Shown here one piece after another: positions 1-7,917 of a stretch of 21,308 nucleotides of DNA (positions are counted from its first letter, which is position 1; the number at the start of each line of letters is the position of its first letter). Source of the stretch: CANLBN01 sp047634655 (GTDB taxonomy: Bacteria > Pseudomonadota > Gammaproteobacteria > Pseudomonadales > Cellvibrionaceae); the NCBI GenBank assembly GCA_047634655.1, contig JBLIHY010000033.1, forward strand, positions 1-21,308, given 5' to 3'. The notes beneath the pieces were generated by a model, which was not told where the DNA came from, did no database searches, and worked only from the letters and a program-made list of their open reading frames with translations. The position numbers and the translations under genes were made by a program.

Positions 1-55
1 CATAGAAGTACAACCCCATAACGAGGCAATGTAGTTTTCAATAATTCAAGATAAA

Positions 56-208
56 TCAGGCCGAGATAATACGGATGGTGTCTTCACGCTGTTCGGCATA
101 GAACACAACACACACCAACCGCTTGATCCAACCAACGCCTATCCAACGCTCTTCTGCCTAGTCTTCTCGGTCATCCAACAAGGTCAACATGAGGTGGTTA
201 AACATCTC
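56..208 (-). pseudogene. Decayed BrnT-family toxin fragment
   Basis: Reading the minus strand from 208 down gives a continuous reading: MFNHLMLTLLDDRED, then an in-frame TAG at 160-158, then AEERWIGVGWIKRLVCVVF, YAEQREDTIRIISA, then TGA at 58-56. The D-R-E-D-x-x-E-E-R-W-I-G block followed by a hydrophobic strand and E-D-T-I-R-I-I-S-A is the C-terminal half of BrnT ribonuclease toxins (BrnT/BrnA type II toxin-antitoxin family), as I remember that family. The TAG sits where the family normally has an aromatic residue (Tyr). The usual tail after ISA (R-K-A-...) is replaced by TGA. The N-terminal third is missing, because an in-frame TAG lies at 229-227. I see no BrnA antitoxin in the 55 bases that follow. 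This is therefore a 5'-truncated, stop-interrupted relic. The family call rests on motif memory, without a search. Confidence 0.7.
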
Positions 209-244
209 TAAACCACCGACCTTTATCTATCGGCCGGCGGTTTA
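209..244 (-). terminator. Hairpin downstream of ppc
   Basis: In the minus-strand RNA, arms at 244-232 and 221-209 pair over 13 positions around a 10-base loop, with two G-U wobbles. On the plus strand those wobbles become A-C mismatches, so the structure is better suited to the ppc transcript. It begins 10 bases after the ppc stop codon. No U-tract follows, so it is either a weak intrinsic terminator or a 3'-end stabilising hairpin. Confidence 0.5.
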
Positions 245-253
245 ATATGGGGA

Positions 254-2875
254 TCAACCGGTATTGCGCATGCCCGCCGAAATTCCTGCCATAGTCACTT
301 TCAGCGCTTGTTCCGATGCCTGACTATTGGCGCTACCGCCACGACGTTCGCGCTTTAAAAGCTCCGCCTGCAGATAATTCAATGGATCAACATAGGGTTT
401 GCGCACTTCCAGGGCTTGCTTCAGCAAGGGTTCCTGAGCCAGTAGTTGTTGCTGATGTTTTAATTCATTCAACAATTCAGTCAGTTGTTGTAAGTCTTGC
501 CGCAGTTGTTGCCCCAAACCGTGGAGAGATTTATCGACCAACTGTTGCTCGTAGTGTGTGCAGATAACGAGATCCACTTTACCGACCACCATTTCCACCA
601 GGTCGATAAAACTGGCAAAAAATGGCCAGTCCTGTGCCATAGCAATCAGAGTTTGAGGTTCTTCTGCTTTAGCCATCTGCAAGGCTTGTTGTACACCCAG
701 CCAGGCGGGTAAATTTAAACGCACCTGCATCCAGGCGAAGACCCAGGGAATGGCTCGCAGACTCTCGATACCACCCGATGCTTTGCGCTTGGCTGGACGC
801 GACCCCAGGGCCAGTTTGCCCAACTCCTGTTCTGGCGTCAGACTGCGAAAATAAGGCACAAAGCGTTGGTCTTCGCGCACCACATTGCGATACGCATGAA
901 GGCTGGCGGTAGACATCTTATCCATCAATGCCCGCCACTCTGCTTTGGGCGGTGCGGCCGGCTTCAGTGTGGCGTTGAGCACGGCAGTAAAATAAGCGCT
1001 AAAGCTGGTAAAAGCCACTCGTGGCATGCCAAATTTATAACGAATCATCTCCCCCTGCTCGGTCACCCGGATATGTCCTTTAATGGAACCCGGCGGCTGC
1101 GAAGCCATGGCCTTCTCGACCGGGCCACCGCCGCGACCAATGGTGCCGCCGCGACCGTGAAACAGCACCAACTCGATATCGTTTTGTTCCGCCAATTCGA
1201 CCAGTTGTTCCTGAGCGCGGTACTGCGCCCAAGTGGCGGCCAGTTTGCCAGCATCTTTGGCGGAATCGGAATAACCAATCATGACCGTCTGGTTCCGCTG
1301 ACTATACTGGCGGTACCAATCCAGGCGCCACAGCGACGTCATCACCTCGGGCGCGCGGTTCAGGTCATCCAGCGTTTCAAACAAAGGGGTGATGGGCATT
1401 GACCAACGGATGCCGGTCTCTTTCAATATCAAAGCCACGGCCAGCACATCCGATGCTTGCCGAGCCATGGAGATAACGTAGTGAGACAGGGTTTCCCTGG
1501 CTTGAGACGCAATGACACGACAGGTGGCAATCACTTCGGCGGACTCGTCGGAAACTGGCCAGTGAGCCGGCAGCAGTGGCCGACGGCTGTTTAATTGCTC
1601 CAGTAAGAATGTCTGCCGCTGCGTTTCATCCCAGTCGTGGTAGCTGCCGATGTCCAGATACTGGGTCAACTCGTCGAGTAATTGCACGTGGCGCTCGCTA
1701 TCCTGACGAATATCCAGTGGCAACAGGCTAATACCAAAGGCGTGTACCCGGCGAATCACATCCGACAGTGGACCATTGGCGATGCTGTGCTGGTTGTTTA
1801 CCAACAGGGAGCGGTAACAGAGCATCAGCGGCTGCAGCAAATCTTCCCGGGACTGAATAACTTCTGCAGGCACTGATAATGTGGCGTCGGTCAACCGGTC
1901 GTGAGTCCAACTCAGGGTAGCCTGCAAGCGGTGCCGCAGATTGTGCAATAGATCGCGATAGGGGGTGCTACTAGCTCGCCCAAGCGTTATCAGCAGCTCT
2001 TCACTAGCGGAGGCCATGCTTAAATCACTGGCGAGACTGCGGATATCCCCCAGATAAAGTTCAGCGGCTTTCCAGCGCCCCAGTAAAATCACCTCTTCAG
2101 TAACATCGTGAGTGACATTGGGATTACCGTCGCGGTCGCCGCCCATCCAGGAGTAAAACTGCATGGGTGCGCAGTCTAATGGCAACGGCTGATTCAAATG
2201 TTGTCTCGATAAGCGATCCAAGTGTCGCAAAAAATCCGGCAGGGCCTGCCACAGATTGTCTTCCACGGTTACGAAGCCCCACTTGGCCTCATCCACTGCG
2301 CTGGGTCGGTCGCTGCGAATTTCATCGGTGGCCCACACTTCCTCGATTAATCGGCGCAGGCGACCCTGGTGGATATTACTTTCATAATGGAGCAAATCAC
2401 TGCGCGACCGCTCTGACAAGTAGTGGCTAATGGCTTCATATTTATGGATTAAGGTTCGCCGAGTGACTTCTGTCGGGTGGGCGGTCAATACCAAATGCAC
2501 CTGCACTTGTTGAATCAACTGGGCAACGGCCGCTTCGCCCTGCTCCGGTAAATGCGCTAATAACCATTGCTGTAAACGGTCGACATTGGTCGCCTCAGCG
2601 CTGACAAAGTATTCCTGATCGGCAATGTTGGCGAGATTTAAAAACTGGTTGAAAGCTCGGGCAATGGACAGTACGTCCTCGTCGTCGAGAGCGACTAATT
2701 GATCGAGTAAAGGTTGATAGTCACTGGCATCGGCCTCGCTGAGTTGCTTGGACAAAGTGCGAATGGCCTCTACTTTATCGAATAGGTCATCGCCTTGATA
2801 CTTGCGCAAGGTTTCTCCCAATAACCCGCCCAACAAACGCACATTGTCCCGCAGGGTGGCTGGCAATTCGCTCAT
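254..2875 (-). CDS. ppc: Phosphoenolpyruvate carboxylase
   Basis: This is cytosolic PEP carboxylase, which makes oxaloacetate from PEP and bicarbonate to refill the TCA cycle. At 873 residues it is full length for the bacterial enzyme. Visible signatures are the catalytic-histidine motif LTAHPTEVTRRT (His133), the glycine-rich loop FHGRGGTIGRGGGP at about 572-585, which positions PEP and bicarbonate, and the C-terminal MRNTG. The bacterial enzyme ends in an Asn-Thr-Gly that lies in the active-site/effector region. The ATG start is clear and the frame is intact. A 97-bp gap with no gene separates it from corA upstream on the same strand. I see no promoter I would defend, so transcription from its own promoter or readthrough from corA is open. 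Identification is very secure. Confidence 0.98.
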   Translation of the reverse strand: MSELPATLRDNVRLLGGLLGETLRKYQGDDLFDKVEAIRTLSKQLSEADASDYQPLLDQLVALDDEDVLSIARAFNQFLNLANIADQEYFVSAEATNVDRLQQWLLAHLPEQGEAAVAQLIQQVQVHLVLTAHPTEVTRRTLIHKYEAISHYLSERSRSDLLHYESNIHQGRLRRLIEEVWATDEIRSDRPSAVDEAKWGFVTVEDNLWQALPDFLRHLDRLSRQHLNQPLPLDCAPMQFYSWMGGDRDGNPNVTHDVTEEVILLGRWKAAELYLGDIRSLASDLSMASASEELLITLGRASSTPYRDLLHNLRHRLQATLSWTHDRLTDATLSVPAEVIQSREDLLQPLMLCYRSLLVNNQHSIANGPLSDVIRRVHAFGISLLPLDIRQDSERHVQLLDELTQYLDIGSYHDWDETQRQTFLLEQLNSRRPLLPAHWPVSDESAEVIATCRVIASQARETLSHYVISMARQASDVLAVALILKETGIRWSMPITPLFETLDDLNRAPEVMTSLWRLDWYRQYSQRNQTVMIGYSDSAKDAGKLAATWAQYRAQEQLVELAEQNDIELVLFHGRGGTIGRGGGPVEKAMASQPPGSIKGHIRVTEQGEMIRYKFGMPRVAFTSFSAYFTAVLNATLKPAAPPKAEWRALMDKMSTASLHAYRNVVREDQRFVPYFRSLTPEQELGKLALGSRPAKRKASGGIESLRAIPWVFAWMQVRLNLPAWLGVQQALQMAKAEEPQTLIAMAQDWPFFASFIDLVEMVVGKVDLVICTHYEQQLVDKSLHGLGQQLRQDLQQLTELLNELKHQQQLLAQEPLLKQALEVRKPYVDPLNYLQAELLKRERRGGSANSQASEQALKVTMAGISAGMRNTG

Positions 2876-2972
2876 AATTAATTCCTATTAATTCAATGTT
2901 TTGTATGCGTAAAATTAGAGAGTTCAACAACTACTGAGTCGTTAGAATGGTTTTTGAATGGATACAAGGAAA

Positions 2973-4052
2973 TCACAACCAGCCTTTGCGTTTAAAAAAA
3001 TATAATAGACATAAAGCCATTCCAAGCATTACTAACCATATCGTTAGATAGCCAAATGGCCAGGCGAGCTCTGGCATATTCCACGAACTGGCCTCGGTCT
3101 TAAAATTCATCCCGTAAACGCCGACAATAAATGTGGGTGGAATAAATAGGGTCGAGATAACAGTTAAAAAGCGCATCACTTCATTGAGCCGGTAACTGTT
3201 GGCAGACAGACAAACTTCCAAAGTGCTGGAAGCCATGTCTCGATAAGATTCTATGAGCTCTATGATCTGGATGGTGTGATCGTAACAATCCCGTAGATAA
3301 ATTTTATTTTCCTCGTTAAAAGAGCCATTTTCATCTCTCATCAAGCTATTAATAACTTCTCTTTGTGGCCATAAGGCCCGTCGTAACAACGTGAGTTCGC
3401 GCTTAACTTTATGAATCTGCTGAAGAATCGCTCTACTATTATTGGCCGTTAACGATTCTTCAATAGTTTCTATACGCTCGCCAAAAACATCGAGAATGGG
3501 GAAGCCGTTATCAGTCACGAGATCTATCAGCACATAAAGCAAGTGATCGCTGCTTTGATTGCGAATACCGTTGATATTTTTTTGTAAGCGCTTATGCAGT
3601 ATATCGTAGGTGTTGTCGTCTAATTGTTCGTGAAAACTCAACAGATAACCCTCGCCACAAAACAAACTGACTTGTTCGATGTGGAGCGAATGGTCGATGA
3701 TTACCGGTAAATTGACGATCACAAATAATTGTTTGTCGTACGTTTCAACTTTAGATCGTTGGCCATGGTTGAGAACGTCTTCCATTGCCAATGGGTGTAG
3801 GGAAAATAAATCACCTAATTGCTTCATCGAAGCAAAATCCAGCGCGCCACTAACGTGAATCCAGGTGGTCATTTTGTTATCGAGATGTTCTTTACACTCG
3901 CTGGCCTCTAATGCCCTAAAATAATCGATTTTAGTGGCATTGAAGTTAATCATATCTATTTTGAGTGGTTTAGCCTGCGCTTGCTTTTGAGCTTCGACTA
4001 AGGTTCCCGGAGCGGTACCTGGAGGGTGATATTTTTTTCTAAAGAGTTTCAT
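2973..4052 (-). CDS. corA: CorA-type magnesium/cobalt channel
   Basis: This is an inner-membrane divalent-cation channel (Mg2+, also Co2+/Ni2+) of the CorA family. Its 359 residues comprise a long cytosolic N-terminal domain, then two C-terminal membrane helices at about 293-314 and 332-352. The family pore signature YGMNF sits at the end of the first helix (about 312-316), and a basic tail (FKRKGWL) follows the second. The periplasmic loop between the helices is short, with acidic and aromatic residues (NMPELAWPFG), as expected. An AAGG ribosome-binding site lies about 7 bases before the ATG. It starts 35 bp after mlaB on the same strand, so readthrough from the mla operon is plausible. A TATAAT-like -10 at 4077-4072 could also give it its own promoter, but the matching -35 is poor. 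Confidence 0.95.
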   Translation of the reverse strand: MKLFRKKYHPPGTAPGTLVEAQKQAQAKPLKIDMINFNATKIDYFRALEASECKEHLDNKMTTWIHVSGALDFASMKQLGDLFSLHPLAMEDVLNHGQRSKVETYDKQLFVIVNLPVIIDHSLHIEQVSLFCGEGYLLSFHEQLDDNTYDILHKRLQKNINGIRNQSSDHLLYVLIDLVTDNGFPILDVFGERIETIEESLTANNSRAILQQIHKVKRELTLLRRALWPQREVINSLMRDENGSFNEENKIYLRDCYDHTIQIIELIESYRDMASSTLEVCLSANSYRLNEVMRFLTVISTLFIPPTFIVGVYGMNFKTEASSWNMPELAWPFGYLTIWLVMLGMALCLLYFFKRKGWL

Positions 4053-4087
4053 GCTCGACCTTTTTATTAGGATTATAGCGTCAGAAA

Positions 4088-4378
4088 TTATCGGAATAGT
4101 ATTTCATCCACGCTGTACAATTTAGCGAGCGCTCGAATCGAGTGGTCTACATTGAGGAATTCTAGCGGTCGACCTTTGCATCCCTTTTCTATAGCCAGCA
4201 AAAAACTGACAGCGGTAGAGTCAGCGTGATTGACACCCCCGCAATCAACAGCATTGATCGTATTGTTTTTTAAAATAACTTGTAGTTGATTATATAAATC
4301 TGCAACGGTTAGAAAGGTAATATCGCCGGTGATGGCTAGGGTCGAATCGTTGAACGTTAACTTTGTAGCTGTATTCAT
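4088..4378 (-). CDS. mlaB: STAS-domain protein, MlaB
   Basis: A 96-residue single STAS domain (anti-sigma-factor-antagonist fold) that fits the cytosolic MlaB subunit, which binds and stabilises the MlaF ATPase in the MlaFEDB complex. The central loop DSTAVSFLL (about residues 52-60) matches the D-S-x-x-x-S loop of STAS proteins. Its ATG overlaps the mlaC stop codon (ATGA at 4378-4375), so the two are translationally coupled. It is the last gene of the mla run. In E. coli mlaB is followed by ibaG and murA, but here corA follows instead. Assignment rests on both the domain and its operon position. Confidence 0.9.
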   Translation of the reverse strand: MNTATKLTFNDSTLAITGDITFLTVADLYNQLQVILKNNTINAVDCGGVNHADSTAVSFLLAIEKGCKGRPLEFLNVDHSIRALAKLYSVDEILFR

Positions 4379-5004
4379 GGCGATAACCGTTGATTTTCCC
4401 GGCTCAACGTTTGGATAAAACCATTCAGCCCCTTGTTAGCAATTTCTTCTGAGAAACGACTTCGTGCACTGATAACAATGCTCACGCCCTCCACGTTGAC
4501 ATCGATAATGCGCCATTGATTCTGACTCTGTTCCATGAGCAAAAACAGCGTTATAGGTTGACCGCGCTCATTCTTCACCTCGAGTTTCACCATGACTCGG
4601 CCTTTATCATTTATCTGTTCTGACAGCACTTTAGCTTTGGCATTTCGGTAGAGCAGTAAGGCGTTGGAATAACTGCGTATTAATTGAGTTCTAAATTCAC
4701 GGGTAAGCGCTATTTTTTGTTCGTCGTTGGCGCTGCGCCAATATTTCGCGGCGGCGATTTGAGTCATTCTCTGGAAGTCAAAATAGGCGGTTACTCGTCG
4801 CTCGACCATAGCTTGTAATGATTGTGAATTATCTTTGTATAGTGCGATGTTGTCTCGGAGTTCTGCTGTAATTTCATTAAATGCCGACTCTACCAGGTCG
4901 GCAGGCTCAAGTTCGGTCGCCGCAGTAGCATTGATTTTCCAGAACGTTGCCAGCAAAGCAATGAAAACAAGTAAAAATGTAGAACCTTTGTATCGCATAT
5001 TCAC
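4375..5004 (-). CDS. mlaC: Periplasmic phospholipid-binding protein, MlaC
   Basis: A 209-residue exported protein of the MlaC/Ttg2D family, which shuttles phospholipid between the outer-membrane MlaA complex and the inner-membrane MlaFEDB complex. The N-terminus has a hydrophobic signal-peptide core (FLLVFIALLATFW) and probable cleavage near NATAATE. The mature part has the family pattern: a helical stretch around VERRVTAYFDFQRMTQIAAAKYW, a mid-domain FRTQLIRSYSNALLLY, and the beta segment WRIIDVNVEGVSIV near residue 160. The listed GTG start (5004) overlaps the mlaD stop as GTGA. The ATG two codons later (4998) is an alternative with little effect on the product. It overlaps mlaB at its 3' end. 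Confidence 0.93.
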   Translation of the reverse strand: MNMRYKGSTFLLVFIALLATFWKINATAATELEPADLVESAFNEITAELRDNIALYKDNSQSLQAMVERRVTAYFDFQRMTQIAAAKYWRSANDEQKIALTREFRTQLIRSYSNALLLYRNAKAKVLSEQINDKGRVMVKLEVKNERGQPITLFLLMEQSQNQWRIIDVNVEGVSIVISARSRFSEEIANKGLNGFIQTLSRENQRLSP

Positions 5005-5504
5005 TGGCTCGGAGCGACTTTGCTGGGAGCAATGTTGTCGGGATTGCTGCGGGCACTGGGGCTACTGAGTAAAATTTTACCAATAAGACTTTCCAGCACC
5101 AGGGCTGAAGAAGAATATTGGATAGTGTCGCCAGCTTTTAGGAAATCCATTTCGCCCCCCGGTTCAAGCCCAACATACTGGTCGCCCAATAAACCGGAAG
5201 TCAGTACGCTAGCAGAACTGTCGGTGCTGAATTGATACTGATCGTCCAAGGACAAGGTGACCCGCGCTTGATAATTACTGGGATCTAGCTGAATGTCCGT
5301 CACCCGTCCAACGATAACACCTGCACTTTTAACGGGAGAGCGTATTTTTAGACCGCCGATATTGGTGAAGTAAGTGACAACAGGATAGCTGCTGCCACTA
5401 CTCAGGGTGGCTTGGTTGGCAACTCGCAAGGCCAAAAAAACCAGGGCAATAATACCCAATAGCACGAACATACCGACCCAAAAATCAATTGCTTTTCGAT
5501 TCAT
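5001..5504 (-). CDS. mlaD: MCE-domain lipid-binding protein, MlaD
   Basis: A 167-residue single-pass membrane protein with one MCE domain, the subunit that forms a hexameric ring over the MlaE permease on the periplasmic face. The N-terminal helix (FWVGMFVLLGIIALVFLAL, about residues 8-26) anchors it. The MCE domain runs from about residue 40, with the hallmark GGLKIRSPVKSAGVIVGRV, the following strand, and LTSGLLGDQYVGLEPGG at about 102-118. The C-terminal tail is Ser/Pro-rich and looks disordered. It starts about one base after the mlaE stop (TGATATG) and overlaps mlaC. Length and domain content are normal for MlaD. Confidence 0.95.
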   Translation of the reverse strand: MNRKAIDFWVGMFVLLGIIALVFLALRVANQATLSSGSSYPVVTYFTNIGGLKIRSPVKSAGVIVGRVTDIQLDPSNYQARVTLSLDDQYQFSTDSSASVLTSGLLGDQYVGLEPGGEMDFLKAGDTIQYSSSALVLESLIGKILLSSPSARSNPDNIAPSKVAPSQ

Positions 5505-5505
5505 A

Positions 5506-6297
5506 TCAAAACCCTTGAAACATAAAAGCGGTTAACACAAAATCCAAACCGAGCACCACTAAAGCCGAAGTTACCACGGTGTGGGTGGTCGCACGTGATA
5601 CGCCCTCGGCGGTTGGTATGGCTGAATAACCTTCATAGACGGCAACTAATATCACCGCAGTAGCAAAAACAATACTTTTAATCACCCCATTGACGATATC
5701 CAGTCGAAAATCGACGGCATCCTGCATCTGTGACCAGTAGGTGCCCGCGTCGACATTCAATAAGTACACAGCAACTATGTAACCCCCGAAAATACCCGCA
5801 ACGTTAAATATGGCGGTTAATAAGGGTAGAGAAATAACGCCCGCCCAAAAACGCGGGGCCACAACGCGGGCAATCGGCGGTATGGCCATCATCTCCAGAG
5901 CATTTAATTGCTCGGTGGCTTTCATTAAACCGATTTCGGCCGTTACCGCTGAACCGGCGCGACTGGAGAATAACAAAGCTGACAGCACCGGCCCCAACTC
6001 CCTGACCAGGGACAGGGCAACCACCATCCCCACCGCTTCGCCCGATCCAAAACGTTCCAGAGTATTGTACATTTGCAGGCTCAGCACCATGCCGACAAAC
6101 AGGCCTGAAATAATGATGATCACCAGCGACAGCACGCCGACAAAGTACAGCTCTCGAATCAGCAGCGAAGGGCGGCGCAGACACATAGCTGAAGCAGAAA
6201 TGATTAAAAAAAGAAATTGACTGACCGCTCCCAGACGAATAACTCGATCAATCAGATTGTGCCCGAGAGCTTCGATAAGTTTTACCATAGCGTTCAC
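5506..6297 (-). CDS. mlaE: ABC transporter permease, MlaE
   Basis: A 263-residue inner-membrane permease of the MlaE/Ttg2B (YrbE) family, with about five or six hydrophobic segments. The segment VLSLVIIIISGLFVGMVLSLQMY leads into the conserved family block MVVALSLVRELGPVLSALLF, followed by RAGSAVTAEIGLMKATEQL (about 117-136), the most conserved part of the family. The GTG start at 6297 overlaps the mlaF stop (GTGA), so the two subunits are coupled. An ATG three codons later is the only nearby alternative. It works with MlaF, MlaD and MlaB in retrograde (or debated anterograde) phospholipid transport between the membranes. Confidence 0.95.
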   Translation of the reverse strand: MNAMVKLIEALGHNLIDRVIRLGAVSQFLFLIISASAMCLRRPSLLIRELYFVGVLSLVIIIISGLFVGMVLSLQMYNTLERFGSGEAVGMVVALSLVRELGPVLSALLFSSRAGSAVTAEIGLMKATEQLNALEMMAIPPIARVVAPRFWAGVISLPLLTAIFNVAGIFGGYIVAVYLLNVDAGTYWSQMQDAVDFRLDIVNGVIKSIVFATAVILVAVYEGYSAIPTAEGVSRATTHTVVTSALVVLGLDFVLTAFMFQGF

Positions 6298-7103
6298 GAC
6301 ATACCGTCCAGTAGCATGCCGCGGTAGTCGGGCGCTTCATAGTGAAAAGGAACCGGGCCATCGGGTTTTCCACCCACAAATTGTTTGACAAAGGGATGAT
6401 CGCTAGACTGGATATCGTCGACACTGCCTTCGGCAACAATGGCGCCGTTGGCGATAAAATATACGTAATCGACAATTTTTAAAGATTCCTGAACATCGTG
6501 AGTGACGACAATAGACGTTGCGCCGAGGGCGCTATTCAGCGTTCGTATTAGCCGACCGACGATGCCCAGAGAGATAGGATCCAACCCAGCAAAGGGCTCA
6601 TCGTATAAAACCAGCTGCGGATCCAGGGCGATGGCACGCGCCAAGGCGACTCGTCGAGCCATACCGCCCGAGAGCTCAGACGGCAACAGGTGGTGGGCGC
6701 CACGCAATCCCACGGCGTGCAATTTCATTAGCACCAAATCATCGATCAGCTCATCGGGCAAGTCGGTGTGTTCGCGCATTTGAAAGGCGACATTTTCAAA
6801 TACAGACAGATCGGTGAATAGTGCACCCATCTGAAACAACATACCCAGTTTGCGACGCAAGCGAAACAAAGCGTTAGTATCCAAATCGGCAACAGAACAA
6901 CCATCGACCATAACCTTGCCTTGGTTGGGCCGCAATTGACCACCGATGAGCCGCAACACTGTGGTCTTGCCACAACCACTGCCACCCATAATAGCCACGA
7001 CTTTGCCACGGGGTATGTGCAAATCGATGTTGCGTAAGATAGCTCGGCTGCCGTAATTGAACGAGACTTGCTGCAGTTGCACGATGTCATCATTGCCGAT
7101 CAT
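6294..7103 (-). CDS. mlaF: ABC transporter ATPase, MlaF
   Basis: The cytosolic ATPase subunit of the Mla phospholipid transporter, 269 residues. Walker A is GGSGCGKTT (40-48), the Q-loop region is RKLGMLFQMGALFTDLSVF, the ABC signature is LSGGMARRVALARA (about 143-156), Walker B is LVLYDEPFAGLD, and the switch histidine is in VVTHD. The MGALFTDLSVFENVAFQ segment is typical of MlaF/Ttg2A. It is the first gene of mlaFEDCB. The 240 bases upstream contain a strong hairpin (7290-7328), separating it from the CBS-domain gene, so the operon most likely starts from a promoter between 7104 and 7289. I could not pick that promoter convincingly. The ATG at 7103 lacks a strong Shine-Dalgarno. Confidence 0.95.
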   Translation of the reverse strand: MIGNDDIVQLQQVSFNYGSRAILRNIDLHIPRGKVVAIMGGSGCGKTTVLRLIGGQLRPNQGKVMVDGCSVADLDTNALFRLRRKLGMLFQMGALFTDLSVFENVAFQMREHTDLPDELIDDLVLMKLHAVGLRGAHHLLPSELSGGMARRVALARAIALDPQLVLYDEPFAGLDPISLGIVGRLIRTLNSALGATSIVVTHDVQESLKIVDYVYFIANGAIVAEGSVDDIQSSDHPFVKQFVGGKPDGPVPFHYEAPDYRGMLLDGMS

Positions 7104-7289
7104 AGGTAAAGTGCCCGGAATAAAATATTCGAAATTGTGGGGACTTCCATTTGAGAATCACCAGTGGATATTTACTAATCCGTTGCGCCCACTAAATTGC
7201 ACCCTATGATTAGACCGCGGAAGCCACCCAAGTGGCGAGAGCTCCTTCTCCCCGACAAGTCAACTTCCCGGATTTTACTTTAAGGTCCC

Positions 7290-7328
7290 AAGCTGCGCAG
7301 CGATATTGTGATTATCGCTGCGCAGCTT
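7290..7328 (-). terminator. Perfect 16-bp hairpin between the CBS gene and mlaF
   Basis: Arms AAGCTGCGCAGCGATA (7290-7305) and TATCGCTGCGCAGCTT (7313-7328) are perfectly complementary around the 7-base loop TTGTGAT. It lies 13 bases after the CBS-protein stop codon on the minus strand. In that direction the stem is followed by GGGACC and no U-tract. On the plus strand it is followed by TCATTTTAG, which is U-richer, although no plus-strand gene reads into it. It is probably the end of the CBS transcript, possibly needing 3' trimming. Confidence 0.6.
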
Positions 7329-7341
7329 TCATTTTAGTTAT

Positions 7342-7905
7342 TTATAGTTCGCTATCTGCTGAGACCATACCAAAAAGCGGAGGTCTTTTATGGATATCGA
7401 TGCGAGTATGTAATTTTCTAGCAATCTCACTGGCGGAAAAAATACCTCTTATTTTGTGTTTGTCGCGATCGACCACCAAGCAATAATTCTCCCCGCTTTC
7501 CTTGAGTACAGCGACAACATTAGCAACGCTCACTGTTTTGATTTCGTTAAAATCCAGTGCGTTGAGCTTTTTTTTGGGTATCATCAACTCAGTCACTTCT
7601 ATCTCATCCCTCCGCACCGCTTTAGATACTTTTTGCACAAATTTTCGATCGATAAGATCCTCTGCGCCGACAATCCCTAGAAATTTATCGCGCTCATTCA
7701 CCACAAACTTCAATCTAGCATGGGTTTTCTGCATCAGTGTTTTCACTTCGACCGCTGACAAATTGGATTCGACGACTAATGGATCAACAGAAGCAAAATC
7801 GGTAAAAAAAGCCAAGGCTGGGGACTCCAGCGTATACTCTTCAGAATCCACAGGCCAGGCCAATTCATCGATATCTTCGACCGAGTATAAATTAAGTTTT
7901 TTCAT
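7342..7905 (-). CDS. Two-CBS-domain protein
   Basis: A 187-residue cytosolic protein made almost entirely of a CBS pair (Bateman module), the fold that binds adenosyl nucleotides and acts as an energy or ligand sensor. CBS1 spans about residues 40-90 (ARLKFVVNERDKFLGIVGAEDLI). CBS2 spans about 104-166 (ELMIPKK, then ENYCLVVDRDKHKIRGIFSASEIARKL). No effector domain is fused, and the C-terminal 20 residues are unstructured-looking. The ATG has a strong GAGGAGAG site upstream. That site overlaps the stop codon of the preceding 60-residue ORF, so translation is likely coupled. The target is unknown, and nothing nearby names a partner. The adjacent mla operon is separated from it by a strong hairpin. 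Confidence 0.85.
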   Translation of the reverse strand: MKKLNLYSVEDIDELAWPVDSEEYTLESPALAFFTDFASVDPLVVESNLSAVEVKTLMQKTHARLKFVVNERDKFLGIVGAEDLIDRKFVQKVSKAVRRDEIEVTELMIPKKKLNALDFNEIKTVSVANVVAVLKESGENYCLVVDRDKHKIRGIFSASEIARKLHTRIDIHKRPPLFGMVSADSEL

Positions 7906-7917
7906 TGTCCGCTCTCC

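Noticed and set aside
866..1402. 178-codon plus-strand ORF inside ppc
   Set aside because: Antisense shadow of the conserved PEP carboxylase catalytic region.
5810..6220. 136-codon plus-strand ORF inside mlaE
   Set aside because: Antisense to a conserved permease and without recognisable features.
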